Source of the DNA: Eubacterium sp.
GTDB taxonomy: Bacteria > Bacillota > Clostridia > Oscillospirales > Acutalibacteraceae
Length of the DNA: 64,000 nt
Reading direction: 5' to 3'
Assembly: GCA_022511225.1 (NCBI GenBank)
Contig: JAFLRZ010000011.1
Location: 1 to 64,000 of the forward strand
Each line of letters starts with the position of its first letter. Position 1 is the stretch's first letter. The notes below the pieces were generated by a model. That model was given only the letters and a program-made list of their open reading frames with translations. It ran no database searches and was not told where the DNA came from. The position numbers were made by a program, and so were the translations under genes. Positions 31,222 through 41,120 of the stretch are shown here, in pieces.

Positions 31222-31339
31222 AAATAGCACCTCCATAAAATTTCGATAAATAATCTCCCTCGATGCCACGCAAAGCAAAAGCAGGCAAAAAAATAAAGCC
31301 TATCGGCAATGGATGAAACCTACTTATCGAGGTATGACT

Positions 31340-31368
31340 ACTATAGCACAGTGTCAATGCTTAGTCAA
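31340..31368 (-). promoter_or_regulatory. Promoter of the rpmG-secE-nusG-rplK-rplA unit
   Basis: TTGACT, 17 bases, TATAGT on the minus strand, about 120 bases before rpmG. The first bases of the predicted transcript (CCTCGAT, near 31332) are complementary to ATCGAGG at 31258-31264, so the leader may close on itself. Confidence 0.75.
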
Positions 31369-31454
31369 GGCTTTTTTGAAAAAAGTTTGCATTTATAATA
31401 GTTTTATATTATTATAGTAGCGATATAAACTATATGTTGAGTGAGAGTACACGT

Positions 31455-32561
31455 ATGACCACAATTATAATCGGTGCAGGAGCTTCGGGTCTTGCCTGCG
31501 CCATAAGATTAAAAATGAATAATCAGCAAAATGATGTTATCATACTTGAACGCTTAAATCAAGTCGGAAAAAAGCTTCTTGCGACAGGAAACGGCAGATG
31601 CAACCTGACGAATACTGCTTCTGAATATTATGATACCGTCAAAGAGTTTTTCTCCTCAGTCGGACTTATGATGCGGGCTGATGACGAGGGCAGAGTTTAT
31701 CCGTATTCCAATCAGGCTTCAACCGTTGTCGAAATACTTGAGGAAAAATGCCGTGCGCTCGGCATAGAAATAGTAACGGACTGCTCTGTTTACGGAATTG
31801 ACGACGACCTGACGGTTGAAAGCAGTAACGGAATATTTATGGCTGATCGCGTTGTGATTGCTACAGGCGGAAAGGCGCAGAAGAGCCTTGGCTCTGACGG
31901 AAGCGGATATGATATACTCAAAAAGCTTGGGCACACGATTACTCCGCTTTCGCCTGCTCTTGTTCAGCTCATTTCATCAAGCAAATACCCAAGAGCGTTA
32001 AAGGGAAGCAGAGTTAAGTGCAATATGACAATTGAGCTTGATGACGAGATTGCAGGCAGTGAATACGGCGAGGTTCTTTTTGCCGATTACGGATTGTCGG
32101 GAATCGTTACTATGAATCTGTCGGAAATTGTCGGCAGAAATTTCACTGAAAATGAGCCTAAAAAATGCCGTGCAGTGCTTGATCTTATCCCCGAAATGAG
32201 CAGGGAGAGCCTGAAAAGCTATCTTGAGAAGTTTAAATCGCTCAGGGGTATTTTAGGCACTAAGCTTGCCGACATTATAGAAAAGCAGGCAGAAGGCAGC
32301 ATTGACAAAATGATTGCCTGTGCAAAAAGCTGGAAGCTGATTATAACAGGTACCAAAGGATATGATTTTGCACAGATTACTTCAGGCGGTGCAGAGCTTA
32401 ACGAATTTGACGGCTTTGAGTCAAAGCTTGTAAAAGGTCTTTATGCCTGCGGTGAGGTGCTTGACAAGCAGTTTGAATGCGGCGGCTTCAACCTCAGCTT
32501 TGCGTGGTACAGCGGAATTACGGCTGCCGATAACATTTGCAACAAATATACTACAAGGTAA
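31455..32561 (+). CDS. NAD(P)/FAD-dependent oxidoreductase, HI0933/BaiN-like
   Basis: A 368-residue flavoprotein. The N-terminal dinucleotide motif TTIIIGAGASGLACAIRL is followed by VGKKLLATGNGRCNLTN, the signature of the HI0933 / BaiN / YtfP family, and the C-terminus has the second FAD motif GLYACGEVLD with GGFNLSFAWYSGITAA. Typical members are 400-420 residues, so this one is slightly short. The start at 31455 (GAGAG upstream) is preferred to 31434. The next flavoprotein gene begins 4 bases later. Substrate unknown; the bile-acid role of BaiN should not be assumed. Confidence 0.88.
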   Translation: MTTIIIGAGASGLACAIRLKMNNQQNDVIILERLNQVGKKLLATGNGRCNLTNTASEYYDTVKEFFSSVGLMMRADDEGRVYPYSNQASTVVEILEEKCRALGIEIVTDCSVYGIDDDLTVESSNGIFMADRVVIATGGKAQKSLGSDGSGYDILKKLGHTITPLSPALVQLISSSKYPRALKGSRVKCNMTIELDDEIAGSEYGEVLFADYGLSGIVTMNLSEIVGRNFTENEPKKCRAVLDLIPEMSRESLKSYLEKFKSLRGILGTKLADIIEKQAEGSIDKMIACAKSWKLIITGTKGYDFAQITSGGAELNEFDGFESKLVKGLYACGEVLDKQFECGGFNLSFAWYSGITAADNICNKYTTR

Positions 32562-32565
32562 GAAT

Positions 32566-34161
32566 ATGATAAGAATAAATGAAATCAGACTGTCGCTTGA
32601 CGAGGAGGAAATCACTCTAAGACAAAAGGCAGCAAAAATACTGAAAATTAACGAAAAATACATAGAAAGCTTAACGATATACAAAAAAAGCGTTGATGCA
32701 AGAAAAAAGGATGACGTGCATTTTACGTATTCCGTTGACGTTATTATTACTCTTGACGAGATACAGATTACAAAAAAATGCAAATCAAACAAGGTGCAGA
32801 TAGTTGAGCCGTACAAATATGAGCTTCCCGAAAATAAAAGGGTGAGTGATTACAGACCTGTCGTTGTAGGCTTCGGCCCTGCAGGAATGTTTGCAGGACT
32901 TATTCTTGCGCAATCCGGCTTAAGGCCGATTATTCTCGAAAGAGGCAAGGATGTTGATTCAAGGACAAGGGACGTCAACCGCTTCTGGCAGACCCGCGAG
33001 CTTAACGAGGAGTCAAACGTACAGTTCGGTGAAGGCGGTGCAGGCACGTTTTCGGACGGAAAGCTGACAACGGGAATCAAAAGTCCTTTTATCAAAAAGA
33101 TTTTACAGGAGCTCTATGAAGCAGGTGCTCCCGAGGAGATACTCTATTCCTCAAAGCCTCATATAGGAACAGACAGGCTTGCGATAGTTGTTAAAAATAT
33201 ACGCAAAAAAATAGAATCGCTCGGCGGTGAGGTAAGACTTGAATGCAAGCTTGAAAAGCTAATAGCCGCAAACGGCTTTATTCACGGAATTACTTATTCT
33301 CATAAAAATGAGATAATTGACCTTGAAGCCGACAGCGTTATTATGGCAATCGGCCACAGTGCGCGAGATACCGTTGAAATGCTTTACAATATGGGTGTAG
33401 AAATTATGCAGAAGCCGTTTTCGGTCGGTGCAAGAATTGAGCATCCTCAGAAGCTGATAAACGAAGCACAGTACGGTAAATTTGCAGGGCACAAAAAGCT
33501 TGGTGCCGCTGACTACAAGCTTGCCTGCCATGGACTGCACGAAAGAGGCGCATATACGTTTTGTATGTGCCCCGGAGGAACGGTTGTGGCTGCGGCAAGC
33601 GAAAAGGAATGTGTTATTGTAAACGGAATGAGCTCGCTTGCAAGAGATGGCGAAAATGCGAACTCTGCTCTGCTTGTCGGAATTGAGCCGAAGGATTTTC
33701 CGAGCAGTCATCCGCTTGCAGGAATATATTATCAGCGTGAGATTGAGCACAAGGCTTACGAGCTTGCAGGCAGTAACTACAACGCACCTGCTCAGCTTGT
33801 AGGGGATTTTCTTAAGGGGATTGAGAGCAAGGCACTCGGCAATGTAAATCCTACCTGCCCTACGGGTGTAAGCCTTACAAATCTTGACTACTGCCTGCCT
33901 CAAAGAGTTTCTGCGACTATGAAATCTGCAATTGTGGAAATGGACAAAAAGCTTAACGGCTTTAATCTGTATGATGCCGTGCTCACCGCCCCCGAAACGA
34001 GATCGTCAAGCTCCGTCAGAATACTTCGTGACGATTTACTGCAGTGCAACATAAGAGGTGTTTACCCTTGCGGTGAGGGTGCAGGCTACGCAGGCGGCAT
34101 TATTTCTGCTGCAGTTGACGGAGTAAAGTGCGCGCACGCTGTTCTCGGCGACGAGCATTAA
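32566..34161 (+). CDS. FAD-dependent dehydrogenase (COG2509-type)
   Basis: A 531-residue flavoprotein. A short N-terminal domain of about 90 residues (MIRINEIRLSLDEEE) precedes the FAD-binding motif VVVGFGPAGMFAGLILAQSGLRPIILERG, then NVQFGEGGAGTFSDGKLTTG and the C-terminal VYPCGEGAGYAGGI. This is the layout of the uncharacterised COG2509 family. The ATG at 32566, with AGG 10 bases upstream, is preferred; the frame open to 32443 overlaps the gene before it. Tightly linked to the preceding flavoprotein and followed by trmB. Reaction unknown. Confidence 0.88.
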   Translation: MIRINEIRLSLDEEEITLRQKAAKILKINEKYIESLTIYKKSVDARKKDDVHFTYSVDVIITLDEIQITKKCKSNKVQIVEPYKYELPENKRVSDYRPVVVGFGPAGMFAGLILAQSGLRPIILERGKDVDSRTRDVNRFWQTRELNEESNVQFGEGGAGTFSDGKLTTGIKSPFIKKILQELYEAGAPEEILYSSKPHIGTDRLAIVVKNIRKKIESLGGEVRLECKLEKLIAANGFIHGITYSHKNEIIDLEADSVIMAIGHSARDTVEMLYNMGVEIMQKPFSVGARIEHPQKLINEAQYGKFAGHKKLGAADYKLACHGLHERGAYTFCMCPGGTVVAAASEKECVIVNGMSSLARDGENANSALLVGIEPKDFPSSHPLAGIYYQREIEHKAYELAGSNYNAPAQLVGDFLKGIESKALGNVNPTCPTGVSLTNLDYCLPQRVSATMKSAIVEMDKKLNGFNLYDAVLTAPETRSSSSVRILRDDLLQCNIRGVYPCGEGAGYAGGIISAAVDGVKCAHAVLGDEH

Positions 34162-34189
34162 TTCACAAGAGTACACTCGGAGAACGATT

Positions 34190-34861
34190 ATGAGAATGAA
34201 AAGAAAGAAAAACCTTGATGAAAGAATAAACGCATCAGGTGACTACCTTACTATAATGAAAAATGACAGCCTTGATTTTAACGATGCGGTCAATGAAAAC
34301 CACGTTATAGATTTCAAAAAGCTTTTCGGCAATGACAATATGGTGTATCTGGAAATAGGAAGCGGAAAAGGTCAGTTCGGCTGTACGTTTGCAAAGCAAA
34401 ATCCTGACAAGAACATTCTGTGTGTTGAGAAAAACAGAAACGTTATGATACTTGCAATTGATATGGCAAGAGCTATGGGACTTAAGAACATACGCTTTAT
34501 GTGCGGTGCTGCCGAATATCTGCCGTCATACGTAGAAAAAGAGAGCATAGAAGAAATTTATCTCAATTTCTCCTGTCCGTTTCCAAAGCACAAGCATATT
34601 GCTCACCGTCTGACTAATCCCCGATTTCTTAATATATACAAGCAGATTTTGAAGCCTTACGGTGTTATTTGTCAGAAAACTGACAATATGCACTTTTTTG
34701 AATATTCTATTGAACAGTTTTCGCAGTGCGGATTCAAGCTCAGCAACATTTCGCTTGATTTGCATAACAGCGATTTTGAAGGAAACATCGTTACCGAATA
34801 TGAGTACAAATTTTCTTCGCAGGGACTTCCTATTTACAGGCTCGAAGCAAGACTTAACTGA
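34190..34861 (+). CDS. trmB: tRNA (guanine-N7)-methyltransferase
   Basis: A 223-residue SAM-dependent enzyme that makes m7G46 in tRNA. The N-terminal basic part, the SAM motif LEIGSGKGQFG, GVEK-like VEKNRN, and the C-terminal CQKTDNMHFFEYS agree with TrmB. The signature usually read as NFSDPWPK is NFSCPFPKHKH here, with Cys instead of the conserved Asp. GGAG-like sequence is near the ATG. It follows the flavoprotein gene by 28 bases and precedes GH95 by 19, so is probably co-transcribed. Confidence 0.87.
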   Translation: MRMKRKKNLDERINASGDYLTIMKNDSLDFNDAVNENHVIDFKKLFGNDNMVYLEIGSGKGQFGCTFAKQNPDKNILCVEKNRNVMILAIDMARAMGLKNIRFMCGAAEYLPSYVEKESIEEIYLNFSCPFPKHKHIAHRLTNPRFLNIYKQILKPYGVICQKTDNMHFFEYSIEQFSQCGFKLSNISLDLHNSDFEGNIVTEYEYKFSSQGLPIYRLEARLN

Positions 34862-34880
34862 TTTACAAAGGAGTTAACGT

Positions 34881-36965
34881 ATGGAAAACTTACTTTACTA
34901 CAAAAAGAAAGCACGGTATTTTGAGCAGGCACTTCCCGTCGGCAACGGCAGAATCGGCGGAATGGTCTACGGCAATCTCAAAAAAGAGCGTATTGCGCTT
35001 AATGAAGATTCATTATGGTCGGGCTATCCGAAAGCACTCGACAAAGAGGATGCTCACGAATATCTTGACGATTTGCGCAAAGCCGTTTTCAGCAAGGATT
35101 ATAAAAAAGCAGAGGATATACTCAACAAGAATATGCACGGTCACTGGTCTGAATCTTATCTGCCATTCGGTGACGTCGAAATCGAATACCACGCAAGAGA
35201 GGGTCTCGGCTACAAGAGAAGTCTTGACTTGGAAAAGGGCATTGCAACAGCCGAAAACAGTATGCTTAAAGAAACCGTATTCGTCAGTCACCCTGCTCAG
35301 CTTATGGTAATTAACATCAAAAGTGAAGTTCCTTTAAGCTACACGATTCGCTTTAAATCTCAGCTTGAGCACAAATGCTACACCGAGGAGGATGCTCTGT
35401 TTATCGAGGGTCAGGCACCTGAAGTATGTATGCCTCCGTATTACCACACAGGCAAAAGCATTGTTCAGGGTGACAAGGGTATGCGTTTTTGCGGCGGTAT
35501 GAAAATCCTTGGCAGCGGATATTTTGAAAAGGACTGCATCAAGGTACAACTTCAATATGAAACCACCGTTATCGTATCTCTTGCAACCTCATATATTGAT
35601 TACAAAAGTATGCCGACTGCAGATGCAAAGGCAAGGGTGCTCGGATATTTTGATAACGTCAAGCCGTACAAGGTGATGCTGAGTGACCATATTGCAGATT
35701 TTTCATCACTTTATAATCGAGTTCATTTTGAGTTAGAGGGCTCAAGAAGTGATTTGCCGACAGATAAAAGAATAAAGAATATGAACAAAAAAGGTGATGA
35801 CTACGGACTTGTTGCTCTGCTTTTCAACTACGGCAGATACCTCACAATCTCTGCATCAAGAGCAGGAACGCAGGCTATGAATCTGCAGGGTATATGGAAC
35901 ACTCATATGAGAGCACCTTGGTCGTCAAATTATACTACTAATATCAACACAGAGATGAACTACTGGTGCACGGACATAACAAACCTCAGTGAATGCTTCG
36001 AGCCGCTTGTTGATTTTGTAAAAAAGCTTGATGAAAACGGAAAAGTTACTGCAAAGGCTTACTACAACTGCAACGGCAGCTGCGCTCACCATAACAGCGA
36101 TATATGGGGAATGTCCCGTCCTGCAGGCGATCCGCTCGGAGAAGCTCATGCGACAAGCTATGCTCCGTGGAATACAGGACTTATCTGGCTTCTCAATCAG
36201 CTTTATGAGCATTATCTTTACACGCTTGATGAGGCTTTTAAGACAGAGCTTATAGAAATGTATAAAAATTCGCTTGCGTTTTTGAACGATTATCTGATTG
36301 AGCATAACGGCGAGCTTGTAAGCTGTCCGTCAATAAGCCCTGAAAACACATTTGCTGACAACGGTGTAAGGTCAAGTGTTACTTATATGAGCTCTATGGA
36401 CAGAGAGCTTATTTATGAATTTTTCGTCAACTGCCGTCAGCTCGGACTTGAAGCGCCTGAAATTAATCAGGTAAATGTTGCTGATGACGGCAGAATACCC
36501 GAGTGGAGCGAGGATTTTGAAGAAACAGAAAAAGAGCACAGGCACGTAAGTCACCTTTACTGCATCTATCCTTCAAGATTTATACAAAGTGAAGAGCTTA
36601 ACAACGCCTGCAAAAAGTCACTTGAAGTAAGAGGATTTGGAGGAACAGGCTGGTCGCTCGGCTGGAAAGTATGCCTTTGGGCAAGGCTTCATGACGGTGA
36701 CAATGCTTTTCGTCTTATAAAGCAACAGTTAAGATATATTTCTCCGGTGGTAAGAGGCGGACAGGGCGGAGGCTCATATCCTAATTTGTTTGACGCTCAT
36801 CCACCATTTCAGATTGACGGCAATTTCGGTGTGTGTGCAGGCATTGCCGAAATGCTCAGAAACGGAGCTCTGCCAAGCGAATGGTCAGGCTCAATCAGCG
36901 GACTGAGAGATTACGGCGGAAAGGATATTTCTTACACCTTCAAAAACGGAACAAGAATAAAATAG
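34881..36965 (+). CDS. Glycoside hydrolase family 95 (alpha-L-fucosidase type)
   Basis: A 694-residue GH95 enzyme, somewhat shorter than the 750-800 residues usual for the catalytic unit. The N-terminal beta domain begins with [15 protein letters not shown] and LNEDSLWSG. The catalytic (alpha/alpha)6 part has [13 protein letters not shown] with the two Asn residues (about 352-356), SISPENTF with the acid Glu (about 488) and [11 protein letters not shown] with the Asp (about 645). No signal peptide, so it works on imported oligosaccharides. AAGGAG precedes the ATG. Family members cleave alpha-1,2-fucosyl or alpha-L-galactosyl links. Confidence 0.92.
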   Translation: MENLLYYKKKARYFEQALPVGNGRIGGMVYGNLKKERIALNEDSLWSGYPKALDKEDAHEYLDDLRKAVFSKDYKKAEDILNKNMHGHWSESYLPFGDVEIEYHAREGLGYKRSLDLEKGIATAENSMLKETVFVSHPAQLMVINIKSEVPLSYTIRFKSQLEHKCYTEEDALFIEGQAPEVCMPPYYHTGKSIVQGDKGMRFCGGMKILGSGYFEKDCIKVQLQYETTVIVSLATSYIDYKSMPTADAKARVLGYFDNVKPYKVMLSDHIADFSSLYNRVHFELEGSRSDLPTDKRIKNMNKKGDDYGLVALLFNYGRYLTISASRAGTQAMNLQGIWNTHMRAPWSSNYTTNINTEMNYWCTDITNLSECFEPLVDFVKKLDENGKVTAKAYYNCNGSCAHHNSDIWGMSRPAGDPLGEAHATSYAPWNTGLIWLLNQLYEHYLYTLDEAFKTELIEMYKNSLAFLNDYLIEHNGELVSCPSISPENTFADNGVRSSVTYMSSMDRELIYEFFVNCRQLGLEAPEINQVNVADDGRIPEWSEDFEETEKEHRHVSHLYCIYPSRFIQSEELNNACKKSLEVRGFGGTGWSLGWKVCLWARLHDGDNAFRLIKQQLRYISPVVRGGQGGGSYPNLFDAHPPFQIDGNFGVCAGIAEMLRNGALPSEWSGSISGLRDYGGKDISYTFKNGTRIK

Positions 36966-36968
36966 TTA

Positions 36969-36996
36969 AAAGCCGAGAGATAAAACTCTCGGCTTT
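36969..36996. terminator. Bidirectional terminator between GH95 and the sensor kinase
   Basis: A perfect eleven-base-pair stem (AAAGCCGAGAG) with an ATAAAA loop just after the GH95 stop. It can serve both convergent genes. Confidence 0.85.
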
Positions 36997-37004
36997 GCCA
37001 TTTA

Positions 37005-39074
37005 TTATTTAGTTGGTAATTTTACCTTTGCTTTGAACAAATCACCGTCGATTGTAATTTCAAGATTTCCGTTCTGAAGCTTTGCAAGCTCCTTTGCTAT
37101 TGAGAGTCCGAGACCGTTGCCCTCCTGATTTCGTGACTTGTCACCGCGGACAAAGCGCTCGGTAAGCTCGTCTGCCGATATATCAAGCGGCTGCGCAGAA
37201 ACGTTCTTTATTTCAAATACGCCAAAGCCGTTCTCGTTGTAAACGTCAACGTATACTCGTGATGCCTTTGCACTGTACTTTCTTGCATTTGAAAGCAGAT
37301 TCCCTATAATTCTATACGTCTTTGAACCATCGGCAATTACGATATGAGGCTCGTTTTGGGGCTTAACAACAAGGCTGAGTCCTGCCTTATTAAACTCATC
37401 CTGCTCCTCAACAGTTGCCTGCAAACAAAGCTCGGAAAGATTTATCGGCGCAAGGTTTACCGTAACGTTACCGCTCGTAACCTTTGACGCTTCAATCAAA
37501 TCCTCAATAAGTCTTTTCAGCTTTGCGCTCTTGTCCTCAAGCACGCCTAAATAATTTTTTGCCTTATCGTCCTGAATGTCGCATTTTGAAAGGAGATCGA
37601 CATAGTTGATAATTGAGGTAAGCGGTGTCTTTAAATCGTGCGATACGTTTGTCACAAGCTCTGTTCTGAGGCGCTCGTCCTTTACTGCCTGAGCAACTGC
37701 ATTTCTTAGCTCTTCATTCGTAAACTGCATACTCTTAACAAGCTCTTTTAGCATCGGCGGAAGAGAATCAATATCCCCCTCAAAATCCTTATGCTCAATC
37801 ATATGATCGGCAACATCGTCAAGATTTTCAATGTATTTCATCGAAAGGATAACTGCCGCCGTGTTGAAGGCGATAAATAAAAGCATTGCAATAAAGAGAG
37901 GTATACCGTTCCATTCAAACATAAACGAAATACCAAAGGCTATAAATAAAAGCAGAATAAAATTAATGAAGAAATATCCTATAAGAAGAATTATCGTATT
38001 TCTTCTGACAGCTTTGGGTCTGTATCTTAATGCTCTTACAAGGCGTTTACCGTTCTTTTTTATGCGTTTGAATATCAGCTTGTTAAGCTTGATATATGGA
38101 TAAACAATCCAAAAGGTAAGGAGGAATTTATAGAATTTTCTGTCACTTCTTATGCTTCTGACAACTGATGCTGACAGCTCCATAAGGAGTAACCAGACTA
38201 CAGCGGCGAACAGAAGAATTACTTTTATGCCATACCACGCAGGGAAGGTAAATTCATCGAATGCAATGACCATAAGACATCCTGCACCGAAGCCGAGTCC
38301 GCCCGATATAGCGAGATGAAGTCCCAACGGAACGTAATCAATAAACGCAAGCTTTGCCTTATCGTAACTATTCTTCTTTCCTGTTACAGTAAGATAGGCA
38401 ATTCCAAAAACAAAGGTCAGTACAAACAGAATGACTGCAAACACGATATAAGTATTAATTCCGTCATAATAATTTACTGCCGTATCATAATAATTTCTGG
38501 CTGCGATATAATCGTCGTAAGTCTCCAGCTTTTCTATAATATTCCCGTTATCATATACGGAAAAATCAAAGTAAACATAAAGCACGTCAAACTCATTAAA
38601 CCAGCTATAATCCTTGAGGTAGGAAATGAAATTATCACTGAAGCCGCTTGAAGAAAGCTTACCTTTTTCAATAACAAGATAAACATCATGCTCCTTTGCC
38701 GCTTGTGAAGTAAAGCTTACGTTTTCATAATGAGAATAAACGTCATAAACGTATTCTTTACTGCTCACACCATCCATCTCTGCATAAACCTTTATGCTTT
38801 TACAGAAAAGAGATTCTTGAAAATAGTCTTCTTCCCCGTTTTGCGCTTTCAAGTTCCCATAAATAGTATTTATATCTCTTACAAAAGACCATCTGAAAGC
38901 ACTGCTGTCTGTAAATGAGGCGCTCTTTTCACGACTGTTTTCCATAAAATAGTCGTAGCTTGCAAACATATTTACCACTAAGTTTACACACGACAGCATC
39001 GTTATAAAGCAAAGCGCAAGACAAATAAACTTGCCTATTTTAGAATACTTAAAGCTTTTCACATTTGTATCCAA
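37005..39074 (-). CDS. Membrane sensor histidine kinase
   Basis: A 689-residue kinase. One transmembrane helix (about 15-37), an external region of about 165 residues, then several membrane helices (about 205-430) lead to the HisKA domain with NVSHDLKTPLTS (phospho-acceptor His near 480) and the HATPase domain with the N box GNLLSNARKYS (near 590) and GNGLGLSIAKEL (near 655). The external part has no recognised sensor fold. It overlaps the response regulator gene by 26 bases, so the pair is one unit. Confidence 0.92.
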   Translation of the reverse strand: MDTNVKSFKYSKIGKFICLALCFITMLSCVNLVVNMFASYDYFMENSREKSASFTDSSAFRWSFVRDINTIYGNLKAQNGEEDYFQESLFCKSIKVYAEMDGVSSKEYVYDVYSHYENVSFTSQAAKEHDVYLVIEKGKLSSSGFSDNFISYLKDYSWFNEFDVLYVYFDFSVYDNGNIIEKLETYDDYIAARNYYDTAVNYYDGINTYIVFAVILFVLTFVFGIAYLTVTGKKNSYDKAKLAFIDYVPLGLHLAISGGLGFGAGCLMVIAFDEFTFPAWYGIKVILLFAAVVWLLLMELSASVVRSIRSDRKFYKFLLTFWIVYPYIKLNKLIFKRIKKNGKRLVRALRYRPKAVRRNTIILLIGYFFINFILLLFIAFGISFMFEWNGIPLFIAMLLFIAFNTAAVILSMKYIENLDDVADHMIEHKDFEGDIDSLPPMLKELVKSMQFTNEELRNAVAQAVKDERLRTELVTNVSHDLKTPLTSIINYVDLLSKCDIQDDKAKNYLGVLEDKSAKLKRLIEDLIEASKVTSGNVTVNLAPINLSELCLQATVEEQDEFNKAGLSLVVKPQNEPHIVIADGSKTYRIIGNLLSNARKYSAKASRVYVDVYNENGFGVFEIKNVSAQPLDISADELTERFVRGDKSRNQEGNGLGLSIAKELAKLQNGNLEITIDGDLFKAKVKLPTK

Positions 39075-39738
39075 GTCCGTATACCACCTTAATATATTTC
39101 GGATCCTTTGGGTTGATTTCTATTTTTTCACGGAGATTTCTGATATGAACCGTAACAGTTTTTTCGCTTGAATACGAAGGCTCATTCCATACTGCCTCGT
39201 AAATCTGGGAGGAAGAGAGAACTCTGCCCATATTTTTCATAAGATATTCGAGTATCTTGTATTCCATAGCAGTAAGTCTGACACTCTCACCGTCAACAGT
39301 AACGCCCTTTGTGTCTGTATCAAGGACTATTCCGCCTGTTACAAGCTGGCTTGCCTTAATTTCAAAGCTTCCGAGGGTAACGTACCGCCTTATCTGCGAA
39401 TTGACTCTTGCCACAAGCTCAAGAGGATTAAAGGGCTTTGTTACGTAATCATCGGCGCCGAAGCCAAGCCCTGCAATTTTGTCTGTATCCTCACTCTTTG
39501 CCGAGAGAAGTATGATAGGAAAATTATACTTCTCTCTTATTTTGAGCGTAGTTTTAAGTCCGTCAAGTTGAGGCATCATAATGTCAAGCACTACACAGTG
39601 AATTTCGTTTGACTCGATTTTTTTAAGTGCGTCAATTCCGTCAACGGCAGTTATGACGTTATAGCCTGCATTGTCAAGATAGATACGAAGTGACTCGAGG
39701 ATAGCCTCGTCATCATCGCAAACCAAAACTGTTTTCAT
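39049..39738 (-). CDS. OmpR/PhoB-family response regulator
   Basis: A 229-residue regulator. The receiver domain has the acidic DDD near residue 9, the phospho-acceptor Asp in VVLDIMMPQLDG near 53 and Lys in DDYVTKPFNPLEL. The C-terminal winged-helix domain ends with SEKTVTVHIRNLREKIE and VYGLGYKCEK. GGAG precedes the ATG. It is the partner of the overlapping kinase. Targets cannot be read here. Confidence 0.95.
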   Translation of the reverse strand: MKTVLVCDDDEAILESLRIYLDNAGYNVITAVDGIDALKKIESNEIHCVVLDIMMPQLDGLKTTLKIREKYNFPIILLSAKSEDTDKIAGLGFGADDYVTKPFNPLELVARVNSQIRRYVTLGSFEIKASQLVTGGIVLDTDTKGVTVDGESVRLTAMEYKILEYLMKNMGRVLSSSQIYEAVWNEPSYSSEKTVTVHIRNLREKIEINPKDPKYIKVVYGLGYKCEKL

Positions 39739-39762
39739 AAAAAATCTCCTAACCCTTTATCC

Positions 39763-39791
39763 GATATACACATTAAAGCATATCTTGTCAA
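39763..39791 (-). promoter_or_regulatory. Promoter of the two-component system
   Basis: TTGACA, 17 bases, TATATC on the minus strand, about 25 bases upstream of the response regulator start codon. Confidence 0.6.
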
Positions 39792-39827
39792 ATACAAAAT
39801 CAAGAAAAAGTAAAAACAAAATAAAGA

Positions 39828-40391
39828 TTATATCTCAATACCCAGCTCTTCTATTTTTTCTCTCACCTTCAGCCAGTCACCGAAGGCAAGCTCCTTGTTA
39901 TTAGGATTGCGCAAAATTGCCGCAGGATGATACGTGCCCATAAACAGAGTGCCGTTTTTATCAATAAATTCACCGTGCTGCTTAGTAACCCTGAAATCCT
40001 TGTCGATAAGCCTCTGAGCAGAAATTCTGCCGACGCAGATAACAATTTTTGGACGTATAATCTTAAACTGCTCACGAAGCCACTTTATACATAAGTCCTG
40101 CTCCTCAGGCTTAGGATCTCTGTTCTTCGGCGGACGGCACTTAACCATATTGGCAATATAAACATTTTTATCCCTTGAAAGGTCTATGCTTGCAAGGAAT
40201 TTGTCAAGAAGCTGTCCCGATCTGCCGACAAACGGCTGACCCTGCAAGTCCTCATTTTCTCCCGGTCCTTCGCCGATAAGCATAATATCGGCATCCTTTT
40301 TTCCTATACCGAAAACTACGTTCGTTCTGCCCTCACAAAGCTCGCAGGCAGTACAGTCTTTGCATTTCATTTCAAGTTCATCTAAAGTCAT
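39828..40391 (-). CDS. Family 4 uracil-DNA glycosylase (iron-sulfur type)
   Basis: A 187-residue DNA repair enzyme that removes uracil. Family 4 signatures are GEGPGENEDLQGQPFVGRSGQLLD near the N-terminus and YHPAAILRN near the C-terminus. Cys residues in CKDCTACELC and in VKCRPPKNRDPKPEEQDLC fit the [4Fe-4S] cluster ligands. The ATG at 40391 has AGGGTG at good spacing; GTG and ATG codons 6-9 bases upstream are less well placed. It stands alone upstream of the two-component system. Confidence 0.92.
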   Translation of the reverse strand: MTLDELEMKCKDCTACELCEGRTNVVFGIGKKDADIMLIGEGPGENEDLQGQPFVGRSGQLLDKFLASIDLSRDKNVYIANMVKCRPPKNRDPKPEEQDLCIKWLREQFKIIRPKIVICVGRISAQRLIDKDFRVTKQHGEFIDKNGTLFMGTYHPAAILRNPNNKELAFGDWLKVREKIEELGIEI

Positions 40392-40438
40392 TTTCATCAC
40401 CCTTTATAAATATTAAAAACATTATATCAAATTAGGTG

Positions 40439-40467
40439 TTGAAATACAAACAAATATGGTATAAAAT
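40439..40467 (+). promoter_or_regulatory. Promoter of pduL
   Basis: TTGAAA, 17 bases, TAAAAT, 46 bases before the pduL ATG. Confidence 0.55.
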
Positions 40468-40512
40468 ATCTGCGTAACATTTAATTTATACTAATTATTA
40501 AGGAGAAGAATT

Positions 40513-41094
40513 ATGGAAAATCAGGTTTTAGTAGAAATTTCAGCAAGACACGTTCACGTGTCAAAGGAAGATCTTGAAACTCTCTTCGGCGCAGGCTATG
40601 AGCTTACGGTTAAAAAGGAGCTTTCACAGCCGGGTCAGTATGCTTGCGAGGAAAGGGTTAAGGTTGTAGGAACAAAGGGTGAATTCCCTGCTGTTTCAAT
40701 TCTCGGCCCTTGCAGAAACGCAACTCAGGTTGAGCTTTCTCTCACAGATGCCCGTTCAATCGGTGTTCAGGCTCCTGTTCGTGAGAGCGGTGATATTGCC
40801 GGCTCAGGTGCGTGCAAGCTTGTCGGTCCTGCAGGCGAGGTTGAGCTTACTGAGGGTGTAATCGCAGCAAAAAGACATATTCACGCAACTACTGCTGATG
40901 CTGAGAAGATGGGACTTGAAAACGGCGAAATCGTATGCGTTGAGATTCCGACAGCAAACGGCAGAAGCCTCACCTTTGGCGACGTTGTAGTTCGTGTATC
41001 AGACAGCTATGCACTTGCTATGCACATTGATACCGACGAGGCAAATGCTGCAGGCATGGCTCCGAATTCAATGGGTACGGTAATTAAGAAGTAA
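40513..41094 (+). CDS. pduL: Phosphate acyltransferase PduL
   Basis: A 193-residue phosphotransacylase of the PduL family, which swaps CoA and phosphate on acetyl or propionyl groups. The two repeated halves and zinc-binding His motifs are visible: SARHVHVSKEDLE near the N-terminus and AAKRHIHATTADAE near residue 124. There is no N-terminal encapsulation peptide and no microcompartment shell gene nearby, so it is probably the cytosolic phosphotransacetylase of acetate fermentation. AAGGAGAAG is upstream of the ATG. Confidence 0.95.
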   Translation: MENQVLVEISARHVHVSKEDLETLFGAGYELTVKKELSQPGQYACEERVKVVGTKGEFPAVSILGPCRNATQVELSLTDARSIGVQAPVRESGDIAGSGACKLVGPAGEVELTEGVIAAKRHIHATTADAEKMGLENGEIVCVEIPTANGRSLTFGDVVVRVSDSYALAMHIDTDEANAAGMAPNSMGTVIKK

Positions 41095-41120
41095 TAAATA
41101 TACACTACAGAAATCAGAAC

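Noticed and set aside
31434-31454. Upstream ATG for the first flavoprotein
   Set aside because: It adds seven residues before the dinucleotide-binding strand and lacks a ribosome site; the ATG at 31455 fits better. The difference is small.
33259-33903. 214-residue frame antisense to the COG2509 flavoprotein
   Set aside because: Composition (many Cys, Arg, Ser) is that of a reverse-strand shadow. The plus-strand gene has full family motifs.
40513-41094. pduL as a sign of a bacterial microcompartment
   Set aside because: No shell proteins, no signature dehydrogenase and no N-terminal targeting peptide; cytosolic PduL is common in fermenting Firmicutes.
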